A stretch of DNA of 64,000 nucleotides from Posidoniimonas polymericola (lineage in GTDB: Bacteria > Planctomycetota > Planctomycetia > Pirellulales > Lacipirellulaceae): assembly GCF_007859935.1 (NCBI RefSeq), contig NZ_SJPO01000003.1, positions 268,827 to 332,826 on the forward strand, read 5' to 3'. The position numbers and the translations under genes are program-made. The first letter of the stretch is position 1, and each line of letters opens with the position of its first letter. Positions 29,858 to 38,296 of the stretch are shown here, piece by piece. Under the pieces are notes generated by a model. It ran no database searches. It saw only the letters and a list, made by a program, of their open reading frames with translations, and was not told where the DNA came from.

Positions 29858-30685
29858 GTGTCGGAAATGATCTCGGGAAAGATTGGATTTATTGGCGCCG
29901 GCAAGATGGCGTCTGCTATCGCCCAGGGCGTCGTTCGGGCTGGTGTGGCCAAGGCCGGCCAGATTTCGGCCAGCGCCCGGACCGAGCAGACGCTCGCGCA
30001 GTTGTCAGAGAGCATCCCGGGCGTTGAGACGACCAAGTCGAATACCGCGGTCGCTGAGCAGTCAGACCTGCTCATCCTGTCGATCAAGCCGCAGGTGATG
30101 GCCACCGTGCTGCCGGAGATCCGCAGCGCCGTCCGGCCCCAGACGCTGGTGGTGTCGGTGGCGGCCGGCGTGACCTTGGAGCACCTCGCCAAGGCGTTCA
30201 AGCGTGGCGTGCGGCTGGTCCGCGTGATGCCCAACACGCCGTGCCTGATCGGCAAGGGCGCCTGCGCGTTCGCGCTCGGCGAGCACGCCACCGAGGACGA
30301 CGCCCGACTGGTGGAAACGCTGCTCGGCGCGGTAGGCGAGGCGTACCCGGTGCCCGAGCACCAGCTCGACGCGGTGACCGGAGTCTCGGGCTCCGGGCCC
30401 GCCTACGTGTATACTGTCATCGAGGCGATCGCCGACGCGGGGGTCCGGGCCGGGCTGCCGCGGGCGGTCGCCGCTCAGCTGGCCGCCCGCACCGTGGCGG
30501 GCGCCGCCGAGATGGTGATCTCCACCGGCAAGCACCCCGCCGTGCTGCGGGACGAGGTGGTCAGCCCCGGCGGCACCACGGCCGCCGGCCTGGCGGCGCT
30601 CGAGCGGTGCGGCGTGCGTCACGCGCTAGCCGAGGCGGTCACGGCGGCCACGGAGCGTTCCCGCGAGCTGGGCCAATCAAGCTAG
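29858..30685 (+). CDS. proC: Pyrroline-5-carboxylate reductase
   Basis: The 275-residue enzyme reduces P5C to proline with NAD(P)H. The N-terminal Rossmann motif is GFIGAGKMASAIAQG (about 10-24). SIKPQVM is near 75, RVMPNTPCLIGKGACAF at about 113-129, the catalytic-domain signature VTGVSGSGPAYVYTVIEA near 177-194 and DEVVSPGGTTAAGL near the C-terminus. The start may be GTG 29858 or ATG 29867. It is followed on the same strand by two conserved hypotheticals and efpL, with gaps of 45-86 bp, so they may form an operon. Confidence 0.95.
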   Translation: MSEMISGKIGFIGAGKMASAIAQGVVRAGVAKAGQISASARTEQTLAQLSESIPGVETTKSNTAVAEQSDLLILSIKPQVMATVLPEIRSAVRPQTLVVSVAAGVTLEHLAKAFKRGVRLVRVMPNTPCLIGKGACAFALGEHATEDDARLVETLLGAVGEAYPVPEHQLDAVTGVSGSGPAYVYTVIEAIADAGVRAGLPRAVAAQLAARTVAGAAEMVISTGKHPAVLRDEVVSPGGTTAAGLAALERCGVRHALAEAVTAATERSRELGQSS

Positions 30686-30771
30686 CGATAGTCAGTCAAG
30701 CACACCGAGCGGTTTTCACCGAGCTGATTTCAAAGCGCCCTGCCAAGGGTTAGTCGCCCAGAGGTCAATTC

Positions 30772-31005
30772 ATGTCCATCATGTGCCGCGTCGACGACAA
30801 GAACATCCCGCTCTACCGCATCATGTGGGTGGCGGCCACGCCCCACTTCTGCGGCGAGGAAGACTGCGTCCGCGAGGGGTGCTACGAGGTCCGCCTCGAG
30901 CACGGCGAGACCGTCTGGGCCAACCCGGTCGAGCAGGGCGAGGTGCTGCAGCAGCTCGAGTCCTGGCAGGGCGGCATGGGTATGTCGGACGACGAGGACT
31001 GGTAG
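30772..31005 (+). CDS. Conserved small hypothetical protein
   Basis: The 77-residue protein starts MSIMCRVDDKNIPLYRIMWV and has a cysteine pair in FCGEEDCVREGC (about 27-38), suggestive of metal or disulfide chemistry. It ends in an acidic MSDDEDW tail. I do not recognise a named family. It lies between proC and the acidic protein on the same strand, and its codon use looks like its neighbours. The chance of it being non-coding is low but real. Confidence 0.6.
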   Translation: MSIMCRVDDKNIPLYRIMWVAATPHFCGEEDCVREGCYEVRLEHGETVWANPVEQGEVLQQLESWQGGMGMSDDEDW

Positions 31006-31069
31006 GCCCCGCCCCGGCCCATTTCTCTATCCCCCACCCGATCCCTGGCGGCCACGCCGAGCGACCATC

Positions 31070-31858
31070 ATGCCCAGCGACTACGACGACGATGACGACT
31101 TCTACGAAGACGAAGAAGGCTTCGGCGAAGAAGACGGCTTCTCCGAGGTCAACTTCGACGACGACGACGAGTCGCCCGACTACGGCGACGAGTGGTCCGA
31201 CAAGGCGCTCGGCCTGGTCGGCGGCGACGACGACCAGGACGACGACAAGGAGTCCGAGGAAGAGGCCCCGGACGACGACGCCGAACTGGCCGGCGGCGCC
31301 GCCGACCTGCTCGCCAAGCTGCTGGGCGGCGCGGTCGGCGGCGGAGAGGACCCGCTAGCCACCGCCGCCGCGCCCGACGACGAGCTCGCCTGGCGCGAGA
31401 CCTACTACGTGCTGTTCCAGCGGCACGAGCGGCCCACCCTCACCCAGGTTGAGGCCGCCATCGGCTCCACCGGCTCGCGGCTCGAGATGGAGAACCTCAA
31501 CGCCAACGACGACGGACTGTTCCAGTCGGTGCTGGTGCAGGCGCCCGAGGACAACGCGGCGCTCGAGGTCAGCTACGAAGAGGGCGACGCCGTCATGGAG
31601 CAGAGCGCCGCGCTCGCCAAGACCCTCCAGAAGCAGGTCGACAGCCAGGTGCTGGCGCAGCTGCTGCGGGCCGACGCCCGGCTCGACGTGATGCACTTCG
31701 AGCGGATGGACGAGGCGGCCACCTTCAGCATGGACGAACCCGACGACATCGCCCTCGAGGCGCTCAACCCCGCCACGCTGCTCGGCGTCGTCGAGGCCCT
31801 GGCCAGCCTGACCGGCGGCCTGGCGATCGACCCCGCCGCCGGCGAGGTTTTGCTCTAG
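31070..31858 (+). CDS. Acidic protein with folded C-terminal domain, function unknown
   Basis: The 262 residues fall into two parts. The first 80 or so are extremely acidic, with long Asp/Glu runs (DDDDDFYEDEEGFGEEDGF and similar), and are presumably disordered. From about residue 107 a globular domain follows, with WRETYYVLFQRHERPTLTQVEAAI, a helical LAKTLQKQVDSQVLAQLLRAD segment (about 183-203) and a hydrophobic C-terminus. An acidic tail of this kind can mimic nucleic acid or bind basic proteins; that is inference. It is 64 bp after the small hypothetical and 45 bp before efpL. Confidence 0.7.
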   Translation: MPSDYDDDDDFYEDEEGFGEEDGFSEVNFDDDDESPDYGDEWSDKALGLVGGDDDQDDDKESEEEAPDDDAELAGGAADLLAKLLGGAVGGGEDPLATAAAPDDELAWRETYYVLFQRHERPTLTQVEAAIGSTGSRLEMENLNANDDGLFQSVLVQAPEDNAALEVSYEEGDAVMEQSAALAKTLQKQVDSQVLAQLLRADARLDVMHFERMDEAATFSMDEPDDIALEALNPATLLGVVEALASLTGGLAIDPAAGEVLL

Positions 31859-31903
31859 TACCATCAACCCATCCCCCACCCCTACCCGCGATCCCTCACC
31901 ACT

Positions 31904-32467
31904 ATGCTGGCCAAAGACATCAAGAACGGCACGATTGTCGTCTACAACGAAGCCCCCTGCCTGATCGAGGGCATCCAGGTGCAGTCCCCCTCCGCGCGGG
32001 GCGGCGCCACGCTGTACAAGTTCCGCGCCCGGAACGTCGTGACCAAGAACAAGGTCGACATCACCCTCAAGGGGACCGAGAGCCTCGACGACGCCGACTT
32101 CAAGAAGCGCGAGGTCAGCGTCATGTACCAGGACGTCGAGGCCCTGCACCTGATGGACACCGAGACCTACGAGCAGTACGCGCTCCCCCTGGACGACTGC
32201 GCCAACGAGCTGCAGTACATGAAGGAGGGGCAGGACGGGCTCTTGGCCCTGATCTACAACGACGAGTGCGTCGGCATCAACATCCCGGCCACGGTCGAGC
32301 TGACCATCGCGCAGTGCGACCCCGGCGTAAAGGGCAACTCCGCCACCGGCCGCACCAAGCCCTTGAGCTTAGAAACGGGGCTGCAGATCCAGGGCCCCGA
32401 GTACCTCAAGCAGGGGGAAGTGGTGAAGGTGGACACCCGGACCGGGGAGTTTCTCGGTAGGGCTTAG
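31904..32467 (+). CDS. yeiP: EF-P paralogue of the YeiP/EfpL type
   Basis: The 187-residue three-domain translation factor belongs to the EF-P family. Its domain-I loop reads SPSARGGATLYKFRARNV (28-45), which carries an arginine (Arg32) in the extended SARGxATLYK context of EfpL/YeiP. Canonical EF-P has a PGKGQA-type loop there. The C-terminal OB domain ends GPEYLKQGEVVKVDTRTGEF. EfpL relieves ribosome stalling at proline-containing and other motifs. A canonical efp gene is not in the window. It follows the acidic hypothetical in the same orientation. Confidence 0.88.
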   Translation: MLAKDIKNGTIVVYNEAPCLIEGIQVQSPSARGGATLYKFRARNVVTKNKVDITLKGTESLDDADFKKREVSVMYQDVEALHLMDTETYEQYALPLDDCANELQYMKEGQDGLLALIYNDECVGINIPATVELTIAQCDPGVKGNSATGRTKPLSLETGLQIQGPEYLKQGEVVKVDTRTGEFLGRA

Positions 32468-32480
32468 GCTGTTCGGTTGG

Positions 32481-32540
32481 CAGCGCGGCAGAGCCGCGGC
32501 GCTTCATGCGCCTAGTAAGCGCCGCGGCTCTGCCGCGCTG
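32481..32540. repeat. REP hairpin, left of RAYT
   Basis: The arms at 32481-32504 and 32517-32540 form a perfect 24-bp stem (CAGCGCGGCAGAGCCGCGGC then GCTT) with a 12-nt loop. Immediately downstream, 32549-32564 repeats part of the arm. Confidence 0.88.
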
Positions 32541-32571
32541 CAACCCAACGGCTCCGCCGCGCTGCAGCGTG

Positions 32572-33165
32572 CTACGGCTCGTACGGCACAACCAGATTCC
32601 ACCGCTGCCGCCGCAGCCCGGCCTTAACCGGGTTCTGCTCCACATAGCGGATCGCACGCCGCAGATGCGATTCGCTGCTGATGAACGGGATCCACTGCTT
32701 CCGACCCCACGGCGAGGGGACCCGGCCACCGGGCGAGCGGTGATCCTGCAGTGGATGCTCATCGGCCGCGGTAAGTTCGCGGGTCGCCTTGGATTTCAAG
32801 TGCTGCGCGATCTGCTCGGCCGGCTTCGTTTGCCAGCCCAACACCAAGTGCGTGTGATCGGGCAGGATCGCCAGCGCGTGCACGCGGTAGCCAGATTCTC
32901 GCACTGCCGTAGCGAATCCCTGCGCAATCAGCACGGCTTGTTTGCCGGTGAACTGCACCGGCGGGTAACGCAGCGAACGCTTCGCCGCCATCCTAAGCTG
33001 GTAGTCGTGCTTGGCAGCGGCGACATTTCGATTAACGCTGACCTTGGTCGCCGCTCCGTACTGCCGCAGCGGGAACTCACGCACCACTTCTGACCACGAG
33101 CCACGCGGATCGTTCGGCAGCCAGAAGCCGTAGGCCGAAACAATAATGTGAAAGCCAAGGATCAC
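32572..33165 (-). CDS. REP-associated tyrosine transposase (RAYT, Y1/HUH family)
   Basis: The 197-residue protein carries the HUH metal motif in PDHTHLVL (His104, His106). The candidate catalytic tyrosine is Tyr174 in AIRYVEQNPVKAGL, a sequence characteristic of RAYTs. The N-terminus has the GFWLPNDPRGSW signature seen in this subgroup. RAYTs are single-copy, domesticated relatives of IS200/IS605 transposases that act on REP hairpins. Both flanks here carry such hairpins, and the gene looks intact. The gene is leftward, opposite to efpL. Confidence 0.9.
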   Translation of the reverse strand: MILGFHIIVSAYGFWLPNDPRGSWSEVVREFPLRQYGAATKVSVNRNVAAAKHDYQLRMAAKRSLRYPPVQFTGKQAVLIAQGFATAVRESGYRVHALAILPDHTHLVLGWQTKPAEQIAQHLKSKATRELTAADEHPLQDHRSPGGRVPSPWGRKQWIPFISSESHLRRAIRYVEQNPVKAGLRRQRWNLVVPYEP

Positions 33166-33182
33166 CGAGCAAGCTCCCGCAA

Positions 33183-33236
33183 CGCGGCAGAGCCGCGGCG
33201 CTTCATGCGGTTACTAAGCGCCGCGGCTCCGCCGCG
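33183..33236. repeat. REP hairpin, right of RAYT
   Basis: The 21-nt arms at 33183-33203 and 33216-33236 pair with one mismatch around a 12-nt loop (33204-33215). The stem is the same sequence as the left REP apart from one substitution and shorter outer ends. Confidence 0.87.
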
Positions 33237-33284
33237 CACGAACCATCACCGGCTCCCATCGTAATCACCGCATTGCGAGCGCAC

Positions 33285-33315
33285 AAAAAAAGCCGCCGGC
33301 TCCCGCCGGCGGCTC
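33285..33315 (-). terminator. Rho-independent terminator of the H1-like gene
   Basis: On the minus strand, AGCCGCCGGC pairs with its inverse (33291-33300 and 33305-33314) around a 4-nt loop. Seven T follow (A run at 33285-33291 on the plus strand). It begins 27 bp past the stop of the histone H1-like gene. Confidence 0.85.
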
Positions 33316-33341
33316 TGCTGATTCTGACTCTCAGCGAGAGG

Positions 33342-33713
33342 CTACTTCTTCTTCGCAGTCTTCTTCTTCGCCGGCTTCTTTCCAGCCGGGGCCTTCTTGG
33401 CGACCTTCTTCTTGGCCGACTTGGCCGCGGCCTTGTTGGGGGCGGCCTTCTTCGAAGCAGCCTTGGCGTTGGCCTTCTTCTTGGCGGCCTTCTTGGCGCT
33501 CGCGGCGGCGGTGGACTTGGCGGCGGTCTTCTTCGGAGCGGCCTTCTTGGCCGACTTCTTCTTGGTCGACTTGGCCGACGACGCCTTCTTGGCCGGAGCC
33601 TTCTTGGCGACCTTCTTCTTGGTGGTTGCCTTCTTCGCGGTCTTCTTGCCGCTGAAGATGTTCTCCCAATTGTCGGCGAACTGCTCGGTCGAACCGACGC
33701 GGATAACGCTCAT
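33342..33713 (-). CDS. Histone H1-like Lys/Ala-rich DNA-binding protein
   Basis: The 123-residue protein has a short N-terminal domain, [20 protein letters not shown] (1-20). A tail of about 100 residues made almost wholly of Lys, Ala, Ser, Thr and Pro follows ([18 protein letters not shown] repeats), like the C-terminal domain of eukaryotic H1 and bacterial Hc1/AlgP-like proteins. It probably binds and condenses DNA. I use ATG 33713 rather than the adjacent TTG. It has its own terminator and no operon partner. The many lysines are potential methylation or acetylation sites. Confidence 0.82.
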   Translation of the reverse strand: MSVIRVGSTEQFADNWENIFSGKKTAKKATTKKKVAKKAPAKKASSAKSTKKKSAKKAAPKKTAAKSTAAASAKKAAKKKANAKAASKKAAPNKAAAKSAKKKVAKKAPAGKKPAKKKTAKKK

Positions 33714-33815
33714 CAAAAACTCTCCCTGTTTTCTAAGATCGTAGGCAAGGCTCGGCGGCCTTCGTGGGACCGAACGCCCGGTGGTCGTTTCGGCGTGGGC
33801 GTTGGACGTTTTTAA

Positions 33816-35489
<1,674 letters not shown>

Positions 35490-35597
35490 AGGGGGAGCAG
35501 TAGAAGAAGGGCAGTCGGTTTGCCAATAGTCGGGTGGGTAAGGCGAACCCGCCATTGTAAGGATCCCAGCGGCGAGGCAAAGGCCGCGGGTGGGGAT

Positions 35598-35738
35598 AAT
35601 GACCAATCGGGCGGTCGGCTTTCAGCTCTCGGCCGTCAGCTAGGCGGCCGGCCATCAGCTAGCCGGCGTTAAACCCGCGTTGCAGCCGCCGGCAGCCGAG
35701 AGCCAAGGGCCGGCAGCCCCTATCAGACATTGGTCATT
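35598..35738. repeat. 141-bp element with nested inverted repeats
   Basis: The ends AATGACCAAT (35598-35607) and ATTGGTCATT (35729-35738) are perfect 10-bp inverted repeats. Inside, 35616-35633 and 35695-35712 form an imperfect 18-bp stem (14 matches). It lies between ettA and the DUF456 gene and resembles a MITE in layout. It has no ORF. Confidence 0.6.
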
Positions 35739-35821
35739 CCGAGCCGGCTTGCCATACTGAACCGCTTGAGACCGTCGCCCCAACCAACCGCCCAACCACT
35801 AGCCACCAACCCCCGACCCGC

Positions 35822-36370
35822 ATGCCCGTCTGGCAATACTACCTCTGGTCGCTGCTGCTGCTGACCGTTTCTGGCCTCGGCTGGTTCACCAATTTCTTCG
35901 GTTTGCCGGGGAACTGGATTGTGCTGGGGGGCGCCGCGTTGTTCGCCTACAGCGTGACCGGCCCCGAGGGGCTCGGCGTCGGCCTGCAGGGGCTGATAAT
36001 CCTGGCCGTGCTGGCTGGGTTGGGCGAGCTTGTCGAGTTTGCCGCCGGCGCGATGGGCGCGGCTAAGCAGGGCGCCAGCAAACGCTCAGTGGCGTTGGCC
36101 GTCGTCGGCGCAATGGTGGGCGGCCTCGCCGGGGTCATTGTCGGTGTGCCGGTGCCGCTGATTGGCAGCATGGTCGCCGCGCTGTTCGGCAGCGCGATCG
36201 GCGCGTTCGTGGGGGCCTACCTCGGCGAGAAATGGGCCCGCGGGCCTGCCGCTCCCAGCCTGGCGGTCGGGCAGGGCGCCTTCTGGGGCCGCCTGTGGGG
36301 CACGGCCGGCAAGCTGATCGCCGGCGCCGCCATGCTGGTGGTGCTGGTGGTCGATCTGTATTTCGCCTAG
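35822..36370 (+). CDS. DUF456-family membrane protein
   Basis: The 182-residue hydrophobic protein has about five transmembrane helices with glycine-rich packing. Family features include GLPGNWIVLGGAALF (about 27-41), a GELVEFAAGAMGAAKQGASKRS segment (about 67-88) and the glycine-rich helices GAMVGGLAGVIVGVPVPLIG and FGSAIGAFVGAYLGE. The function of DUF456 is unknown. It is monocistronic between repeat elements. Confidence 0.8.
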   Translation: MPVWQYYLWSLLLLTVSGLGWFTNFFGLPGNWIVLGGAALFAYSVTGPEGLGVGLQGLIILAVLAGLGELVEFAAGAMGAAKQGASKRSVALAVVGAMVGGLAGVIVGVPVPLIGSMVAALFGSAIGAFVGAYLGEKWARGPAAPSLAVGQGAFWGRLWGTAGKLIAGAAMLVVLVVDLYFA

Positions 36371-36584
36371 CCGCATCGGGTAGAATGGGGGCGAGCAATC
36401 CCTCTCCCTCTCTGGGGGAGGCCCGGGTGAGCTTTATGGGGGGAGGGTGCATCGTTCTCCGTTACATTGTGCTGTCCTGTACAAACCACTTCTTGCTTTC
36501 GAATTCAACCGCTGACACACCGCTCCCGTACACAAACCCCCTCCCTCAATCCCGCCCCCTGCCGGGGGGGGACGATTTCGGAGC

Positions 36585-36661
36585 AGCCGACAGATTACAT
36601 CTGTCGGAGATCCAGGTGGAGAGCCTTTCGGCGGCGCCGTTCGACGGAGGTAATCCGTCGG
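36585..36661. repeat. Paired-hairpin element, copy 1
   Basis: The first hairpin is CCGACAGATTACATCTGTCGG at 36587-36607 (21 nt, nine-bp stem; arms CCGACAGAT and ATCTGTCGG). The second is CGACGGA/TCCGTCG at 36642-36661. The same pair with a near-identical first hairpin is at 38131-38207. The rest of the 333-bp gap 36371-36703 is low-complexity C/G-rich palindromic sequence without a gene. Confidence 0.75.
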
Positions 36662-36703
36662 CTAATAGCCCCGCGGCGAGTTCATAGCGAATCGAGCAAC
36701 GCC

Positions 36704-37390
36704 ATGCCCCCCGACGCCCACGGCATCGACTACAGCCGCTACCGCAACGCCGTGCTGTCCTACGGCCGACCGGTCAAGTCGGACTGGGGCGTGATGCGGC
36801 CGCAGGATTTTGGTGTGATCGAGCTGCTCGACCAGCTCGACGCCGCGCTGAAGGAGCGGCAACAAGCCCACGAGTCGGCCGCCGAGCTGCTCCTCTCCTT
36901 GCGGCCCATCTTCCGCGACATGGCTGAAGAGGCCCCTCGCACGGGCCTCCGCCGCTGGCTGGCCCTCCGCGGCCTCGACCGGCCCGCCGCCCCGGTGGCG
37001 GTGTGGCTGCTCGGCCGCTACAGCACCTCGACCTCGACCAAGCGGCTCGCCGAATTGGCCGACCAGCCGATGCCGGCTGCGTTCGCCCGGCACTACGCCC
37101 GGACGCTGCGGCGGCTCTGCCTGTGGGCGCCGCTCGACAAGGTCGCCGTGAAGTACAAGGTCGACTGGTGCGTCCGTCGGCAGGCCGAGCCCCGCCGCGT
37201 CCCGCCGTTCTCCGACCGGCTCAAACGCTTCTCGGCGAACGTCGACCAGAGCCGTGCGGCGAGTGTCCCCGAGCGGTCGCGGATGCCGCTCTGGCTGTCG
37301 GCCGAGTTCTGGTTCCGCCGCCCCGGCAAGACCGCCCAGGCGATCCGCGAGGTGCTCGACCGCATCCGCAGCCTGGTGCACGGGGCGTGA
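36704..37390 (+). CDS. Hypothetical protein
   Basis: The 228-residue basic, mainly helical protein has no recognised domain. The N-terminal part includes YGRPVKSDWGVMRPQDFGVI (about 20-39). The middle is rich in Arg/Leu, and the C-terminus has WFRRPGKTAQAIREVLDRIR (about 204-223). It lies between two copies of the paired-hairpin repeat together with the next gene. Codon use looks coding, and the frame is uninterrupted. No function can be proposed. Confidence 0.6.
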   Translation: MPPDAHGIDYSRYRNAVLSYGRPVKSDWGVMRPQDFGVIELLDQLDAALKERQQAHESAAELLLSLRPIFRDMAEEAPRTGLRRWLALRGLDRPAAPVAVWLLGRYSTSTSTKRLAELADQPMPAAFARHYARTLRRLCLWAPLDKVAVKYKVDWCVRRQAEPRRVPPFSDRLKRFSANVDQSRAASVPERSRMPLWLSAEFWFRRPGKTAQAIREVLDRIRSLVHGA

Positions 37391-37456
37391 TTTGGCGGCT
37401 GCTGTAGACTCTCGGTCAGAACATCCGTGTCCTATACTTGTAGGCAGCTGTTCTCT

Positions 37457-37531
37457 ACCACGAAGGGCACAAAGAACACGAAGGAGAGGGCGCGCCGGCC
37501 CCTGCTTGGTGTTCTTCGTGTCCTCCGTGGT
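37457..37531. repeat. ACCACGAAGG inverted repeat, complete copy
   Basis: The arms at 37457-37479 and 37509-37531 pair over 23 bp with three mismatches around a 29-nt loop. One arm occurs alone at 23911-23936. It lies 31 bp upstream of the secreted hypothetical gene. Confidence 0.72.
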
Positions 37532-37561
37532 TCCTCTTTTCTCTTGGCCCCAAAGGACTCC

Positions 37562-38113
37562 ATGCTCCGTTTTACAATACTCAGTCTAGTGGCTCTCCTC
37601 CCAATCGCGGCGTTCGCCGGCCCGCTCGACCAGCTGCGTCGGGCGTCCGGCGCCAGGGAAGCTCAGGAAACGCGCCCCCGCCGCGCGAACGACGACCTCG
37701 AGGGCACGGTCTGGGAGTACACCGCCGAGTACGACGGCCACGTCAAAGAGGGCGAGGCTAAGCCGAAGGACCGCACCGGCCGGTTCCGCACCGAGGGCGA
37801 GGCAGTCTTCGAGGTCGGCCGCCGGCTCACCGCGCCCAACGCAGGCGGCGGCCTCCGCGCCCGGGCGCAGGCTTTGCAGCAGAGCACCGGCGAGGTCCCG
37901 CTCCCCACCACCCAGGTCAAACGGATCGGCGAGTACCGCCGCAACAAGGAGAAACTGATCATCGACTTCGACGACGAGGACTCGCTCCACGGCGTGATGG
38001 TGCTGCGACGCAAGAAAGACACCCGCACTGTCTGGCACGGCGACTACCGCGAGAAGGAAGGGAAGCGGGTGGTCAGCGAGTGGAAGGTCGAGGTGCGGAA
38101 GATCGAGGATTGA
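37562..38113 (+). CDS. Hypothetical secreted protein
   Basis: The 183-residue protein has a clear signal peptide (MLRFTILSLVALLPIAAFAG, cleavage near 19). The mature part is hydrophilic and strand-rich, with GTVWEYTAEYDGHVKEGEAK (about 47-66) and RTGRFRTEGEAVFEVGRRL. This resembles planctomycete lipocalin-like or META-type stress proteins in feel, but I cannot assign a family. A dispersed inverted repeat is directly upstream and the paired-hairpin repeat directly downstream. Confidence 0.65.
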   Translation: MLRFTILSLVALLPIAAFAGPLDQLRRASGAREAQETRPRRANDDLEGTVWEYTAEYDGHVKEGEAKPKDRTGRFRTEGEAVFEVGRRLTAPNAGGGLRARAQALQQSTGEVPLPTTQVKRIGEYRRNKEKLIIDFDDEDSLHGVMVLRRKKDTRTVWHGDYREKEGKRVVSEWKVEVRKIED

Positions 38114-38130
38114 CTCAGTGGTTGGTCAGT

Positions 38131-38207
38131 AGCCGACAGATTACATCTGTCGGAGAACCCGTTGGAGAGTCTACCAGCGGGGCAGTCCGACGGATGTCAT
38201 CCGTCGG
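38131..38207. repeat. Paired-hairpin element, copy 2
   Basis: The first hairpin (38131-38155) is identical over 25 nt to the copy at 36585. The second is CCGACGGAT/ATCCGTCGG at 38187-38207 with a short loop. The two copies bracket the hypothetical genes at 36704-38113 in direct orientation. Confidence 0.78.
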
Positions 38208-38296
38208 CAAGGGAGAGCGAGGTAGGTCGGAACAAGCTATAGCACCGTGCCGGCGCTTGCGGCCCACTGTTCGTAGGTTTCCGTACGCACGTCTTG

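Larger units (their letters stand above)
32481..33236. mobile_element. RAYT gene bracketed by two REP hairpins
   Basis: A Y1/HUH transposase gene (32572-33165) lies between two hairpins of the same family (32481-32540 and 33183-33236), in the same orientation and with 12-nt loops that both begin CATGCG. This is the arrangement known for REP-associated tyrosine transposases. A degraded half REP lies at 43855-43885. Confidence 0.85.
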
